Source: Abelmoschus esculentus
Taxonomy: Eukaryota > Streptophyta > Magnoliopsida > Malvales > Malvaceae
Assembly: GCA_035048815.1 (NCBI GenBank)
Contig: JAUCBN010000037.1
Span: 10,692,001-10,756,000, forward strand
Reading direction: 5' to 3'
Length of the DNA stretch: 64,000 bases
In this document: positions 1 to 12,413 of the stretch, piece by piece
Layout of the letters: each line of letters begins with the position of its first letter
How positions within the stretch are numbered: the stretch's first letter is position 1
Made by a program: the position numbers and the translations under genes
The notes under the pieces: model-generated
What the model saw: only the letters and a program-made list of their open reading frames with translations
Database searches by the model: none
What the model was told of the DNA's origin: nothing

Positions 1-1103
1 CTAGGATCCAGTTGTATCGTATTGTGGAATTGATTGACTTCTCTCTGTCTAATGCAATCGTATATCACTGCCTCGGCAGCACTGTAGTTTACTGCCTGGG
101 CAGCGATAACATTGTCTGCCGCGGTAATCCCTTGCTCGTGGGTAGACTTTACCAAAGTTCGGCAAAGTGTCCTTGAATGACTCCGCTTATCCCTAAGTCA
201 GAGTGTTGTTGATGACTAGTCCTTGATGATACCTCCCGGCGTGAACCAATTATACTCACCAACCAATCTCACACTTCTTTTAGCCGCTGAAACTCTTAAC
301 CTATCCCTAGGCCGAGTTAGTATTTTGCGATTGAAACACCGTACTTATCCCTTTTGTGAATCTAACTCTCCCGAGCTTAGATAAATGGGTGATTCACAAT
401 ATCCTCTCCCGAGCTCAATTGTGAAAACAAAGAATAACAAAGGATAAGCAAACCTTGATAACTTTATTGCATTGAATGAAAGACAAAGTACAATCTCCTC
501 TCACAAATACTCTACAACCTTCACCTAATCCCTAAGAAGGTTTAGAACATGATGGAGAGGAAAGAAACAAGAGTAGGAGTCGGCTCTCTCCCTAGGTATT
601 TCGTGTATTGTACATTGGGTGGCTAGGTCTTTATATAGGCTAGACCTAGGGCAAATCTTTCCTAAGTAGAATACAACTTGGAGTAGGGAACAAGTCAAGT
701 ACATAATAATAATATATTTCCAAGTTTATATTCGGCTAAGGGGCTTTCCCGCGTGGTCTTCCTTTGGGCTTTTCCTTGTGCTAGCCAGCTTCGATTCATG
801 GGCTTCAAGTCCATACACGTTCCTTGGATTTTTGTCGTTCCATCGCCTATAATCTTGCTTCTTGTCTTTCTGTTGCTACCTCGGCATCAGATTCTGCCTC
901 GGCCTTGTCTCTACCGCGGCACTGGTTCTCCTGCACAGATATGAAAACGCAGTAAAACGTGTCTTTTTCTGTAAATATTATCTATATGAGTATAACTTCT
1001 AAATATATCACATTGAGTGCATGCATTGGTCCGAGTGGGTGTATATTTGGTAATTAATGCCCATAAAAGGAGTAAAAAGTGATAGTGTGTTGAGCACTTA
1101 TCA
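1..1103 (-). repeat. 3' LTR of truncated Athila-like element (partial)
   Basis: Read on the minus strand it begins TGATAAGTGC at 1103, directly after the purine tract GTTTGGGGGTG. It contains a TATATAAA box (plus 630-637) and the pyrimidine/gene-end region typical of R-U5. The window cuts it before its end. Dyads CTGCC-TC-GGCAG (68-79) and CTGCC-TG-GGCAG (92-103) lie near the left edge. Confidence 0.8.
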
Positions 1104-1598
1104 CACCCCCAAACTCGAACTATTGCTTGTCCTCAAGCAATACAAACCATCAATTTGCCGAACTTTACTCTCTCTTGGTCTTACATGTCCATCTATTCTC
1201 CCCACCATAACTAGGCCTATTCTTAAGCCTTAACCATTCGGTTACCCAAGGGTTTACCTAGAAGCAAACTATAGGAATTGTGAGTGTGTGCGTTTTTGTG
1301 GACAAGTTGATTAAAGGTTTTCTTAGATAAACTCTAAGTTCAAGACAAATAGACATTGGTTAAGTGTTCTCTTCTTGTTCAATCCCTAAATCTTGAGCCG
1401 GTTTCGGGCACCTCAAAGACTTGTGTTTTTCTTTTCACTAAAATCCTTCTTTCTTTTTAATATTCCTTAACACATACTAGAGCCAATTTCGGGCACCTCT
1501 AGCATGAAGAAGAGACTTTCTAGAGCCGGTGATAGGCACCTCTAGTTACTTTCCAAAAATCTAAGTCTTTATCACCTAAGTTCATTAAAAGAATTCCT

Positions 1599-1639
1599 AT
1601 AAAAGGAGTAAAAAGTGATAGTGTGTTGAGCACTTATCA
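1599..1639 (-). repeat. 41-bp remnant of the second LTR
   Basis: Positions 1599-1639 repeat 1063-1103 exactly by my reading and end in the same TTATCA (LTR start on the minus strand). This marks the right-hand outer boundary of the element; the rest of this LTR has been deleted together with the coding region. Confidence 0.75.
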
Positions 1640-1825
1640 ACACTACTATTAATGGTTAATTAATAGGCAAGATAAACATCAGACAGATTTCACAAATCAT
1701 TATTTAACATATTTTTATCTTTTATTATAAGTTTTTTAGAGGCTTGTATGATTGTCACAAAGCTTCTCTTTTAGAATTGAATTTTGGCTTGGGATATTAA
1801 TTATACGGGTTTGGAGCTAAAAATG

Positions 1826-2778
1826 AAAAGATGGAAATGAAACTCGAAAAGTAGTGAAATTTAGAAATCACTATAAACCTAAGACCAATTTCAACCAAAA
1901 AGGAACATTTTTCCCACTCAAATTTGTTTACTTCACTTAACACTTTGAGTTATTCATCATTATAGTGAATCCAATGTTCAAGGTAAAACATAGTTAGTAG
2001 AAAGTAGAAACACACAGTCACACATATAAAACCTAATAATTCCACCAAAAAAATATAACTCTTATGTTAGTTGGGATATGATTCAACGTGGAAGGGCCAA
2101 CTTAAGGGATATACTGAAGATTATTTCCTTAATGTAACATTCTCTTCTCTTGTTAAAGGATAGTAGTAAGGACCATAGTTATGTTTATCACTGATAGCCT
2201 CCAACAGGGCAACAATAAACAAAAGATACAACCATCCTACAATATCCAAATACTTACAGTTCTTAAAGAACTCATATGTTAGTTCAATGTTCAAACTGAC
2301 CAAGCAAAGTGTTAAGAAGGATGTAAATTGTAATTAGAGAATATATCACTACAAGAGTAATCGGTAAGTGTTAAAACAAAAATTAAAACAATAAAACACA
2401 TATCTTCTGTAGATCGATGAACCAGAATTGTAAATTTGTGATGTTGATGAGTGATTGTTGAGTGGTTTAGGAAAAAAAATTATGGTTCACTTCAAAAGAA
2501 AACTGGAGAAGAGGAATGGGAGAATTGGGAAACATGGGGAAAGAATAAAAATTCAAACATTAATAATATTATTATATTATATAATATAAAAATAAAATAT
2601 TATAAAAGTATCCGGGTCGGGTAAGGTAGGGTATTTTTGACCCTAAACCCGACTGCAAATTTTTTATATTCCACCTCACTCGACCCGATCCGAACCCGAT
2701 TTATTTAATAAAAAATCTGACCCTATTGGATCGGATCGGATCGAAACCCGTCGGATTCGAGTTCCATGTCCATCTTTA
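1826..2778. mobile_element. hAT-like TIR element, non-autonomous
   Basis: The left end (AAAGATGG, then AATGAAACTCG from about 1827) matches the inverse of the right end (CGAGTTCCATGTCCATCTTT, ending 2777-2778) at about 20 of 22 positions. The subterminal DNA at 2610-2760 is full of CCCGACCC/GGGTCGGG-type words, as in the element at 32231-32758. No transposase reading frame is visible. The 8-bp flanks (TAAAAATG and CTTGGAAT) do not match, so no target duplication supports the ends. The hAT assignment rests on TIR style and likeness to the second element. Confidence 0.5.
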
Positions 2779-2800
2779 CTTGGAATGATAATTTACTATA

Positions 2801-3550
2801 GGTAAAATTAGTATATTATTCGATTATGATTAAAGTTATATTTAAGTTATTCAATTATTAAAATTTATATATGGATCACTTAATTATGAGTTTAATTATG
2901 AGTATAGTTATATTTGGGACACCTAATTATTAAAAGTTATATTTAGGCTACTCAATTATTAATAAAAATATATTTAGATCATCCAATTATTGAAAGTTAT
3001 ATTTAAGCTACTCAATTATGAGTAAAGTTATATTTGGGTCACTCAATTATGAGCAAAATTACATTTGAGTCACCTTTCATATTAAAAAATATATCAATTT
3101 AGTTTTTTTCAAATCACTGTATACCATTGTTAACATTAGTTATTGTTACCACGTAAGTTATTAAATTTTTATTATAAAATAAATCTTTTAAGTTCTCTAT
3201 AAATTTATTTTATAATAAAAATTATTGCTACCAAATTTATTGCAAAAATTATACTTTTTAATGCAAATATAGACTTGCAGGAACCTTAGGAAATGTATTT
3301 TATAATAAAATAAATTGTTATATTTTTTAAAAAGAAGGTTAATTTATTAAAGTATTTTTAATTTGGATTAAATTGTTAGAATATTAAAGCTTCAAAGAAT
3401 AAAAATTATTATATTCGAGAAAACAATATTTAATAATTAAATGAGTCAAATATAATTATAATATTAATTGAATAACCTAAATATAACTTCTAATACTTCA
3501 ATGACCTAAATATAACATAATAATTAACTGAAATTCGTTATAATTTACCC
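2801..3550. repeat. MITE-like palindromic repeat
   Basis: The left part (2801-3080) contains degenerate units built on AGTTATATTTA-GGTCACTCAATTAT. The right part (3420-3550) contains the same units inverted, and the ends read GGTAAA(A)TTA and TAATTTACCC. The segment could fold into a long imperfect hairpin, as MITEs do. No coding potential and no clean target duplication were found, so the ends are approximate. Confidence 0.45.
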
Positions 3551-4578
3551 TTTATTTATTAGATATAAAACAGAGTCACATAAAGCATTGTAAGATTAAT
3601 TCCATAAAAAAATATATAATTTATATAAGTGCACAGATTTTTTTTTCATATTTGTTCAAATGTACTTTTTCTAAATATAAATTAATATCTCTCCACCAAT
3701 TAATCCTTTCAAAATCACAAAAATTTTTGGGAATATTGTCTATATTTGTATTTTGTTACCAAATGCACTTTTTTTATTTAAATTAGACAATTTTTTTAAT
3801 GAGACGTATGATAACACTCTTATCCCTAATAAAAAATTATATATTTTTTGTACGGTTGCCAAGAATATAAATTAATGAAAGTTATCTCTTGCTTGAGGCG
3901 AGTTTTTACTATTATAATATTTATCGTATTCTACCAAGGCACCGTATTTTTCTAGAATTAAAATGGGTTTGCAATATTTTTCATTGATTAATCTTTATAT
4001 ATTTGATAAGAGAACCTTATTACTATTATTCTTTTAGAGTTTCATTGATTAATCTTTATACATTTAAGATTGTTTTTTTTATTATTTGTGATAGATTATA
4101 TTTATTTATGAAATATTAAGTTTTTAATAATTCAATGATTTTATAATATTAATTTAATACAAAACTTCTTTAACACTCAAAACTTGGATGTCAAATTCAG
4201 TTCTCAAATCCAACCTACAATAATAAAATATTAACCCAGTATAACCAAATCCACAAACATTTTCAAATGCTATTGAGCTAAACTTAATTGAAATCCTTAC
4301 ATTTGTCATTTTGCTTATTAAACTTTTTAATGTTCGAATGCTTAATCGACGATGCTATTGAGGTCCATTTGTGATGAGATTTCAAATGCTAGCATGAACT
4401 AAACTTAATTGAAGTTTGCGAAACTTAAATTGTTAATTGCACACTAAATTCTTATAAATTTCATTTTGGTCCATAAACCTATTTTGTGTGCAATTGCTAT
4501 TGTATGTTCATTCATCGAATTCTGATCACAACTTTGAGATTTTAATTATATTTACACAAGATAAAAAATAGCATCCGT
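3551..4578. other. AT-rich DNA, no gene seen
   Basis: Very AT-rich. Around 4300-4440 a phrase near GCTAAACTTAATTGAA is repeated in diverged form. No reading frame, RNA gene or transposon end could be supported. Confidence 0.6.
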
Positions 4579-4925
4579 CACTACACCAAACTTGTTCTAT
4601 AGCGACGTATGTAGCGGCGTTTTTACATCAAATGCCCCAAATAAGCCTATATTAGTGGTATTTTGTTCTACAAACGCCGCACGTCTCAAACATATGTGGT
4701 GTTTTATTAAAAAACACCATAAAAACTTGTAAGATTGTAGCGTTTTGACTACAAACGCCGCTATAAATTTTATATTTGTGGCGTTTTTTTAAAAACACTG
4801 CAATAGATTGTAAATTTGTGGCGTTTTTTAAAAACGCCGCAATGAATCGTATAGTAGTGGCGTTATATAAAATAAACACCGCAATGAATCGAACATTAGT
4901 GGCATTTTTTAATTAAATCGCCGCA
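4579..4925. repeat. CACTA left TIR and subterminal repeats
   Basis: Alternating GTGGCGTTTTTT and AAACGCCGC words recur about every 30-60 bp in both orientations. In En/Spm-type elements such arrays are the binding sites of the accessory transposition protein; that role is inferred here. Confidence 0.85.
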
Positions 4926-6377
4926 AATATGATATGTCCCCGAATCAACTTTCTTTCCCTCTTTCCCAAAATTTTCTAACCCTATTTCCCTCTGCCTCCC
5001 CTGTTCCCTGTGTAATTGTCGTCCACGGTCGCCGCCTCAGCCATCGTTCGCCATTGTTTCTTCCTTTCCATTCATCCAAGATTTCCGGTCGTCCATCCGT
5101 GCCAGTCGTCCAACAGGTTACACTAGATTCTGTTAACCACCGATCGACTAGATTATTGATTCTGTTAAGCACCGATCGACTAGATTGGTTTTGTGGCTTT
5201 AGGTTTCTTGAAATTTCATTTCTTGTTATTTCACAATAGATTTAGATTTTCATTTCTGTGATTGTTCCATTTTTAGGTTTTCGTTTTCTTGGTTCTGTAG
5301 CAATAGCATTACCGTGCATAATAAAACGGTTTCACTTGATTAAAAGATTAGTAATAATACAATAAAATTTAGAAATAAAAAATAATCGTAAGCTAGCTTC
5401 ATAAAGTCTTTTGTTAGGTTACCTTACTTGAGAGCTCAAGCAGATTTGTTACTAGATCTGTAGATTCTCAAGCATGGAACTGCCAGGGGAATGTATACAT
5501 TGAATATATACTATGTGAAACAATCAAGAGAATAGTAATTTTGTTAGTGTAATTTTCTGAAGCAGCAGGGAATTACTGGGATAAGTTCTTAAGGGTTGTA
5601 TTTGAAGCTTAATAAGCCCCTCAATGTTAATGTACAGTCTTGTGCCTTGTGGGAGTTCTTTTATCATTCTTCTTCACAAAAACCAAGCAAATGGTAGGAA
5701 ATACCCTGAGATTTTATTTTTTACACTCTTCTGACTATCAATACGCATAAATTCTTTATAGTTAATAGGTGGTATACATGATGAAATAGTTATTTCTATG
5801 CTAATTCCATATACTTGTTATTGGTTACATTGATGTTTATTTTATCATGAAAGCTTAAAAAAACTCTAAAATATTTAGAATATTTTTTTTTATTTCTAAG
5901 GATTTGTTAAGATTCATTAGGTTCGAAGCTATTGAGTGGAAGGATCGACCAAAGGAACAACAACACCCTTGGGAGCACACATCTCAATATTCTCCATAAG
6001 TAAAAAAAATATTTAATGTTTGACTAGATAATCATTTTAATTTCTGTACGTTTTAACCATTTAATATTTTATTTTAAGTTGTTTTAAATTCTTTATCATT
6101 AGTTAATTAATTAATAATTTTTTAATTCGGTTGAATATATATCAAATTTGATTTAGTGATATTATTGTTTATAGTTATTATTATCTTTGCACTACTTTGT
6201 TTAAGTATCATTGAAATAAACATAATTATAGTTACATAAATAATTACTACTTTGGATGCTTTCAAGAGTTATGATTCATGCTTGAGTTGTCAATTGACAC
6301 TTGTTGCTATTAGGTTAGATATATTGTTTATTAGCTTTATGATTTTAACATTTGAATGTGTATTACAGAAATAAAAA
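4926..6377 (+). other. CACTA 5' untranslated/leader region
   Basis: About 1.45 kb between the subterminal repeats and the first recognisable transposase exon. A C-rich stretch near 4960-5120 looks like transcribed leader or first exon, but no conserved domain can be read. Introns in this leader are likely but cannot be placed. Confidence 0.45.
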
Positions 6378-9300
6378 ATGGATAGGAGTTGGATGGATTT
6401 GTCAAGGGTAAGCGTTGGCTACCGAAATGGAGTAGAAACTATTCTAAATATAGCTTTTGCGAATGCAAGCCAAGAGAATATGATTCTTTGCCCTTGTAAG
6501 AAGTGTGTTAATATTAGTTGGCATAGTTGTGAAGTTTTCCATGAGCATTTAATTGTTTATGGTTTTGTTCGGGGCTATAGAAAATGAGTATTCCATGGAG
6601 AGTTGACACCTCATAGTTTTTTTTCGAGGAATAATGTGTCTTTTCCTCCTAATTCTGATCGTCGATCCGTTAGAAAAGATGACATTGAGGTTATGTTGCG
6701 AGATGCATTTAATATGCATGATTATCAACAATCTGTTAGAGAAGATTGTGATATTGGTGATGAATATTTTACCGAGATGAGAAGAAACGAAAGTGATGAA
6801 GAACCAAATGGAGATGCTGCAAAGTTTTACAGTTTACTAGTGGAAATGAATGAACCGCTTTATGAGGGATCGGAACATTCAAAACTCTCATTCTACATTC
6901 GTATTTTCCACTTAAAATGCTTGGGAGGATGGACCGATAAATCTTTTACACAGTTATTAGAGTTTTTAAGAAAAATGTTTCATTCTGCCAAAATTCCTCA
7001 ATCTGGCAAAGATATGAAGAAAATGATCAAAGATTTAGGCCTTGGTTATGAAAAAATTCATAATTTCCTGAATGATTGCATGTTGTATTAGGGTGATAAA
7101 AAAACCCAAGATTAATGTCATGTATGCGGTAAATCTCGGTGGATGAATGTGGACGCAGAAAATGTGAGTGAGGAAGAAGTGGAAGCACGATCAAGAATAA
7201 AACCAGTTAAGATTCTGCGATATTTTCCTCTCATTCCTAGGCTTCAAAGGTTATTTATGTCTTCAAAGACTACTAAGTCTATGAGGTGAAATTATAATGA
7301 AAGAACCGATGATGGATTATTAAGGCATCCTGCGGATTTTTTAGCTTGGAAGTCCTTCGACCAAAAATTTTCGAGTTTTGCAGGAGATCCTCGAAATGTC
7401 AGTCTCGGTCTTGCTTCTGATGAGTTTAATCCTTTTAAAATCATGAGCACTTCGTATATTTCTTGGACTATTCTGCTTATTCCTTACAATTTGCGACCAT
7501 GAATTTGCATGAAACAATCATTTTTTATCTTATCGATGATAATCCCCGGTGAGAAAGGCCTAGGGAATGATATTAACATCTATATACAACCCCTGATTGA
7601 AGAGTTAAAACAATTATGGGTGGGTATCGAAACATATGATGTCTTGAAGAAGGAGAACTTTAATTTGCGTGTAGCTTTATTGTGGACTATTAATGATTTC
7701 CCTTCTTATGCAAATTTATCTGGATGGAGTACCAAAGGTCGTTATGCTTGTCCTTATTGTGCTGCTCAGACATGTTCAAAGTGGTTGTATAATGGAAAGA
7801 AGTTTGCTTATATGGGTCATCAACGATGGTTAGGTGAAAATAATAGATTCAGATATCAAAAGAATATGTTTGATGGTACTGAAGAGTTTAGAAACGCTCC
7901 TGAACAAACTATCGAGTCTAATATCTTGTCAATGTTGAAAGATACGAAGTTCACTTACAGAAAGACGAACCAACGATCAAAGAGAAAGATAAAAGAGGTG
8001 TACGATGATGCTGAGCAGGTTAGTGATAATGACTCTGATGAAGAGGATGATCCAAATGAGGCAGAGTTGTGGAAACAAAGAAGTATTTTCTTTGAATTGC
8101 CTTATTGGAAGTATAACATTTTGAGACATAATCTTGATGTGATGCACATTGAGAAAAATGTTTGTGAGAATATTATCGAAACCATTCTCAATGTAGATGG
8201 AAAATCCAAAGACAATTTAAAGAGTCGACTTGACTTAGTTGACCTCGGAATTCGGCATGATCTTCATCCTCAGATACTTGCTAATGGAAAGTCAGCGTTA
8301 CCGCCTTCCATTTTTGTGATGTCGAAGAGAGAAAAAGAATTATTTTGTAAGGTGTTGAAAGAAATAAAAGTGCCAGATGGGTATACATTAAATATATCTC
8401 GATGTGTTAGTATGAAAAATCGAAAACTTTATTCTATAAAGTCACATGATTATCATATACTGATGCAAGATCTTATGCCGGTTGCCTTACGTGGTTATAT
8501 GTAAAATGATGTCATATCTTGTATAATTAAACTTTCCAATATAATGAAAGCTCTTTGTGGAAAAGTTTTGGTGGTTGAAGAACTCCAGAAACTCCAAGAT
8601 CGAGTAACCTTGACTTTATGCAACTTGGAGAAGATATTTCCACCTTCATTCTTCACAATTATGGTACACTTGTTGGTTCATCTCCCTCACGAAGCTAAAG
8701 TTGGTGGACTAGTTTTCTATCGATGGATGTATCCTATAGAGAGGTATAAGTTTTTTATAGTTGTTTAATAATATTTAGCTATTCAACTAGTTATATAATG
8801 TTGTGTTTATTGCGTGTCTAGGTTCTTGTGCAAGTTGAAGTCTTATTGTCGTAATAAGCGTTATCCAGAAGGATCAATTGTTGAAGGGTATTTAGCGGAG
8901 GACTGTATGACTTTTTGCTCTAGATATTTGGAAGATGTCAAAACGATATTTAATAGACCAAATAGAAATGAAGTATGCGGTACTAATAACTTAGCTGAGA
9001 CTTAATTGTTTGGAAGCTTTGGTGAACCACTCAGCAAAGTTGAAATTGTACAATTAGATGATAAATCTTGGGTACAAGCACATCAAATTGTTCTTTTCCA
9101 TCATGACTCAATAGAGCCCTTCTACACGTAAGTTTCTATAATTCATATTTTATAGTTAAGACTTACTTTTCTTTCAATCATGAATCAATTGATATTTCAC
9201 ATTCTTTAACCACGTAACCTATTTTATAATGAGTATAAGAAAGAGTTACAATCTCGTGTACGCTCAAGAAGATTATATCAACGAGAGAGTCATAAGTTAT

Positions 9301-9960
9301 TTGTAGAAACTTTTCATGAATGGTTAGGGAAGATAGTAAGTAACTAAAGCTTTATATGACTTTTCTTGTCTTAATATCAATATGAATGTTAACCAATTTT
9401 TTTATTTCATGTGTAATAGGTTTGGGGTGAGAGAGAAGTTAGTGAAGAAGTTAAATGGCTTTATCAAGGCCCGAATATACTTGTTAAGAGATATAATGCC
9501 TTGCTCATTAACAGATATAGGTTTCATACGAAATCTCAAGAAGATTAAGGAGGACGCAAAATTGTGGAGTTGTTGTTACTTCTTCAACTACAAGTGTGGA
9601 GGGAGATGTTGAATATTATGGAATTATTACAAACATTATTGAGTTGGATTATTATGGAAAACGGAAGGTTGTGTTGTTTCGTTGTGATTGGGCTGATGTC
9701 AATAGTACTTGAGGAATTAAAAAAGATCAATTTGGTTTTACAATGGTGAACTTTTCTCGATTAATTCATATTGGCCAACAACTGATGGACGAACCATATG
9801 TATTCTCTTCTTAAGTCAAACAAGTTTTCTATTCTCATGATCCAACAAAAGATGGTTGGTATGTTTAAATATTGTTCGAGTTCCTCGAATAGAGGAAGAA
9901 ACAAATGAAGATGACTTGTATGGTTTTGGATCTTCACAAGTTTCTAAAATAGTTGAAAAT
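6378..9960 (+). pseudogene. TNP2-type CACTA transposase (broken)
   Basis: It begins with the transposase-associated domain (MDRSWMDLSR..., CPCKKCVN; 6378-6587). A frame change follows, then an acidic linker and a conserved block (6603-7091), the TNP2 domain (7509-8504, with PLIEELKQLW, ACPYCAAQT and LDVMHIEKNV), the DUF4218 part (8544-8750, resumed at 8820-9005 after an apparent GT-AG intron 8746-8819) and a DUF4216-like tail readable across frames to about 9930. In-frame stops lie near 7089, 7117, 7287 and 7501; at least three sit where the family has tryptophan, so they look like TGG to TGA/TAG changes. The protein would catalyse cut-and-paste transposition of CACTA elements but cannot be made from this copy. 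Confidence 0.9.
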
Positions 9961-10056
9961 ATAGAAATAGAAGGTGTTTTTTAAAAATTTATTTGAATTA
10001 TACCAATTTGTTATTGTTGAAATTATTTTAATAAGTTTTGACTTGATATATTTGAT

Positions 10057-11365
10057 ATATATGTGGAAATGGTCAAAGACGCAAGATTAGAGGGAGGACG
10101 ACTTTGACGAAATTATACAATCTCCCCGTTGGAGAACGTGTAAAAGTTTCAAGAAACGATGCCGACCAACCTATTGGTGCAGAAGCAGGTGTTTTGGCAA
10201 GTTATTTCGGCATTGTTGCACGCAATGCTTCAATTTTGCCAATCAATTATGAGTTATGGCATCAGATGCCAAATAGTAACAAAAATCAAGCTCTTGATCT
10301 TGTTAAGGTAATAATATTATTATAGTAGTTAATTTATTACCTTGAAATAGTAATATTTATTTTTGATTTTGTGATTTTCAGGATAAATTTTCTTTGGAGT
10401 TCTCGGACGATTATGTGAAGCATGCCTTAGGAAAGAAATGGAGAGACCATAAGAGCTTCTTGAAGAAGACATATTTCATGAACGATCTGAGCCTTCAAGA
10501 TAAATTTCAAAATGTTCCCCCAGGAATACTACGGTATCAATGGGAAGATGCAGTCAGGTTTTAGAGTTCAACAAAACGGGAGGTAACATCTACAATTTGT
10601 AAAAATAACATTATACCATTACAATTTCAACTTTAAATGTAATAAAAATTGGAAATTAAACATGAAAGAGAGCGCATAGGAGTTACTAGTAGACAAAAAC
10701 AAAAATTTACTCACACTGTTAGGACGAAGAGCTTTGCTCTCATAGCTAATGAAGAGGTATTATTTTTTTAAATATTATTTTTACTTGTATTATATTAAAT
10801 TTAATATTCATGTTTATTCTATTTTGTAGCTTGTGACGACTGATTCTAGTATTGGACGGGTAAAGCTATTCAACATTACTCACACCAACAAGGATGGCTC
10901 TCCAATGAATCCTGAAGTTGAAGAAATCCTGTTACATTCATTGCTCTTAAAATTTTATTATGTTGTAAATAATGTTTTCATTTATTATTTTTCATAAATG
11001 ATTATCAGACGAAAATGAAGTGAAAAAGGACATAGATGGGAGCTACGACTTCAACTGATGGTTGTGCTAATATTGCTGATATCGAGAATCAAGTTTTTGC
11101 TGAAGTTTTGGGTCCTGAAAGATATGGCCGAGTACGCTGTCAAGGGTCATTCGTGACACCAACTAAATATTTTGGATCAAACTCGTCTCAGTACATGCCA
11201 TCACAAAGTCAGTCTTCTCAAGCGGAAGTTCAGCGTTTAAAATAACAATTAACTCAATTCCAAGTAGAGATGACAGTTAAAGAAGCTGAGAGAGAATGGA
11301 GAGAAGCTGAGAGAGAAGCAAGAGAAGCTGAGAGAGAAGCAATATATCAGAATCTTCAAAAATAA
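10057..11365 (+). pseudogene. Second CACTA gene, plant transposase (Ptta/En/Spm family)
   Basis: The first exon (to about 10308) reads LTKLYNLPVGERVKVSRND and continues to an NQALDLVK end. A GT-AG intron (about 10309-10381) leads to DKFSLEFSDDYVKHALGKKW, as expected for the Ptta/En/Spm plant transposase family. An in-frame TAG at about 10560 interrupts it. Downstream exons (10660-10757, 10830-10940, 11030-11365) encode a C-terminal part ending in repeated REAEREAREAE-type charged helix. It lies about 100 bp after the TNP2 gene and in the same direction. In CACTA elements this gene makes the protein that binds the terminal repeats; here that role is inferred. Exon borders after 10560 are tentative. 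Confidence 0.75.
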
Positions 11366-11639
11366 TTCTAAGATATGATGGCAATGTTAAAGTAGAACCA
11401 ACCAAGGAAGTCACCTTAGTTGATTTTAGGTTCATTTGGTTTGCAGTTGTTACTGAATTGTTATTTTACTTAAACACTGAATTATATTTCACTTTATTTG
11501 ATATTAGACTTAAATTTATTTTGGTGGTTAAGTATTTTGGATTTAGTAGATATATTCTTTTTTTAATTGTATTATTGTTGAAATATTAATTATAGGGAAG
11601 TTTTTGGTAGTAATAACAATTTAAAATTTATTTTTTTAA

Positions 11640-12010
11640 ATGCAATACCTATAGCGGTGTTTGGGAAAAGCACCACTAAAACCCCATTAACAACAATGTT
11701 GTTTAAAGAAAAACTCTACAAAAGTATAGGACAAATGTGACGTTTTTGATACAAAACGACACTATAAAACAGGGCAACAACGTCGTTTGTAGATACAAAC
11801 GCTGCTAAAATACACTATCTTTAGAGGCGTTTGTAAAAACTAAATGTCACTATAGAATATAAATTAGCGGCGTTTGTATAGACAAACGCCTCTAAAGATA
11901 GTGTACTTTAGAGGCATTTTTTAAAAATAAACGTCTCTACTTTTAGCGGCGCTAATAAACGCCACTATATATCTAAAAAAACGCCGCTATAAACCTGTTT
12001 TGCTGTAGTG
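11640..12010. repeat. CACTA right subterminal repeats and TIR
   Basis: Repeated GCGGCGTTTGT and AAACGCC(G/T)CT words in both orientations run to the terminal GTAGTG at 12010, mirroring the left end. Confidence 0.85.
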
Positions 12011-12413
12011 GGTTTAAGTTATTAGCATTGTTTATCTCTGCTAACCTAAAGTAGGCCTTTTTGCTTGATTTTGGATAAACCATGTCAATGAGTTATATTT
12101 ATTAGTCTCAAAGCCAAGTTTTGAATGTTGAGATGTTTTTGTTAGTGGATTTCACGTTATTTTGCTATGCATGATGATTGTTATGATGCATAATTATTGA
12201 TTTTGTAATTTATGATTGATTGATGTAAGTTGGGATTATAGTTTATGTAACCCCCTTGACTCGGTATAAATAAAACCAAACTCAAATGAGCTATACGAGG
12301 AATACCGTGGCTAATCCAGAGACTCGCCCTGATAAACGACCCTTAGTTTTCATCCCTATTTTTTTTCTTTTACTTGTTTAGATGCTTTAAATTAGTCTAT
12401 ATCGTCTACCGCA
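12011..12413. other. Spacer, no gene seen
   Basis: TGTAACCCCCTTGACTCGG at about 12247 resembles the start of a plant Ty3 LTR on the plus strand, but no matching second copy or primer site is present, so nothing firm is assigned. Confidence 0.4.

Larger units (their letters stand above)
1..1639 (-). mobile_element. Truncated Athila-like Ty3 retrotransposon
   Basis: The left end is cut by the window edge. On the minus strand the order is a 41-nt start of one LTR (1639-1599), about 495 bp of 3' internal non-coding DNA (1598-1104), a purine-rich tract ending at 1104, and a second LTR from 1103 leftwards. The LTR matches, in reverse, the solo LTR at 19877-21189: same TGATGAG/TGATAAG start type, same GCC..GGC dyads, same stretch near the TATA box. 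The internal part carries three copies of the motif also found at 21625-21769 of the larger Athila-type element. The gag and pol genes and most of the upstream LTR are gone, so this is a deletion derivative. The family link is by direct comparison inside the window; the Athila name is inferred. Confidence 0.8.
4579..12010 (+). mobile_element. CACTA (En/Spm-type) DNA transposon, decayed
   Basis: The left end starts CACTACACCAAACTTGTT and the right end is the inverse of CACTACAGCAAAACAGG; both continue into TATAGCGRCG, giving a terminal inverted repeat of about 28 bp with a few mismatches. Arrays of AACGCCGC-type subterminal repeats follow inside each end. The body (7.4 kb) encodes a TNP2-type transposase and a second transposase-type gene in the same direction, the usual CACTA arrangement. 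The 3-bp flanks are CGT and GGG, so no target duplication is recognisable. Stop codons and frame breaks in both genes mean it is not autonomous now. Confidence 0.93.

Noticed and set aside
753..944. 63-codon open frame at the left end
   Set aside because: Lies within the Athila-like LTR and matches no protein family.
4652..4879. Minus-strand 75-codon open frame
   Set aside because: It is made entirely of the CACTA subterminal repeats and has no protein-like composition.
4934..5239. 101-codon open frame inside the CACTA leader
   Set aside because: C-rich leader sequence open in both directions, with no recognisable domain and no link to the transposase frame.
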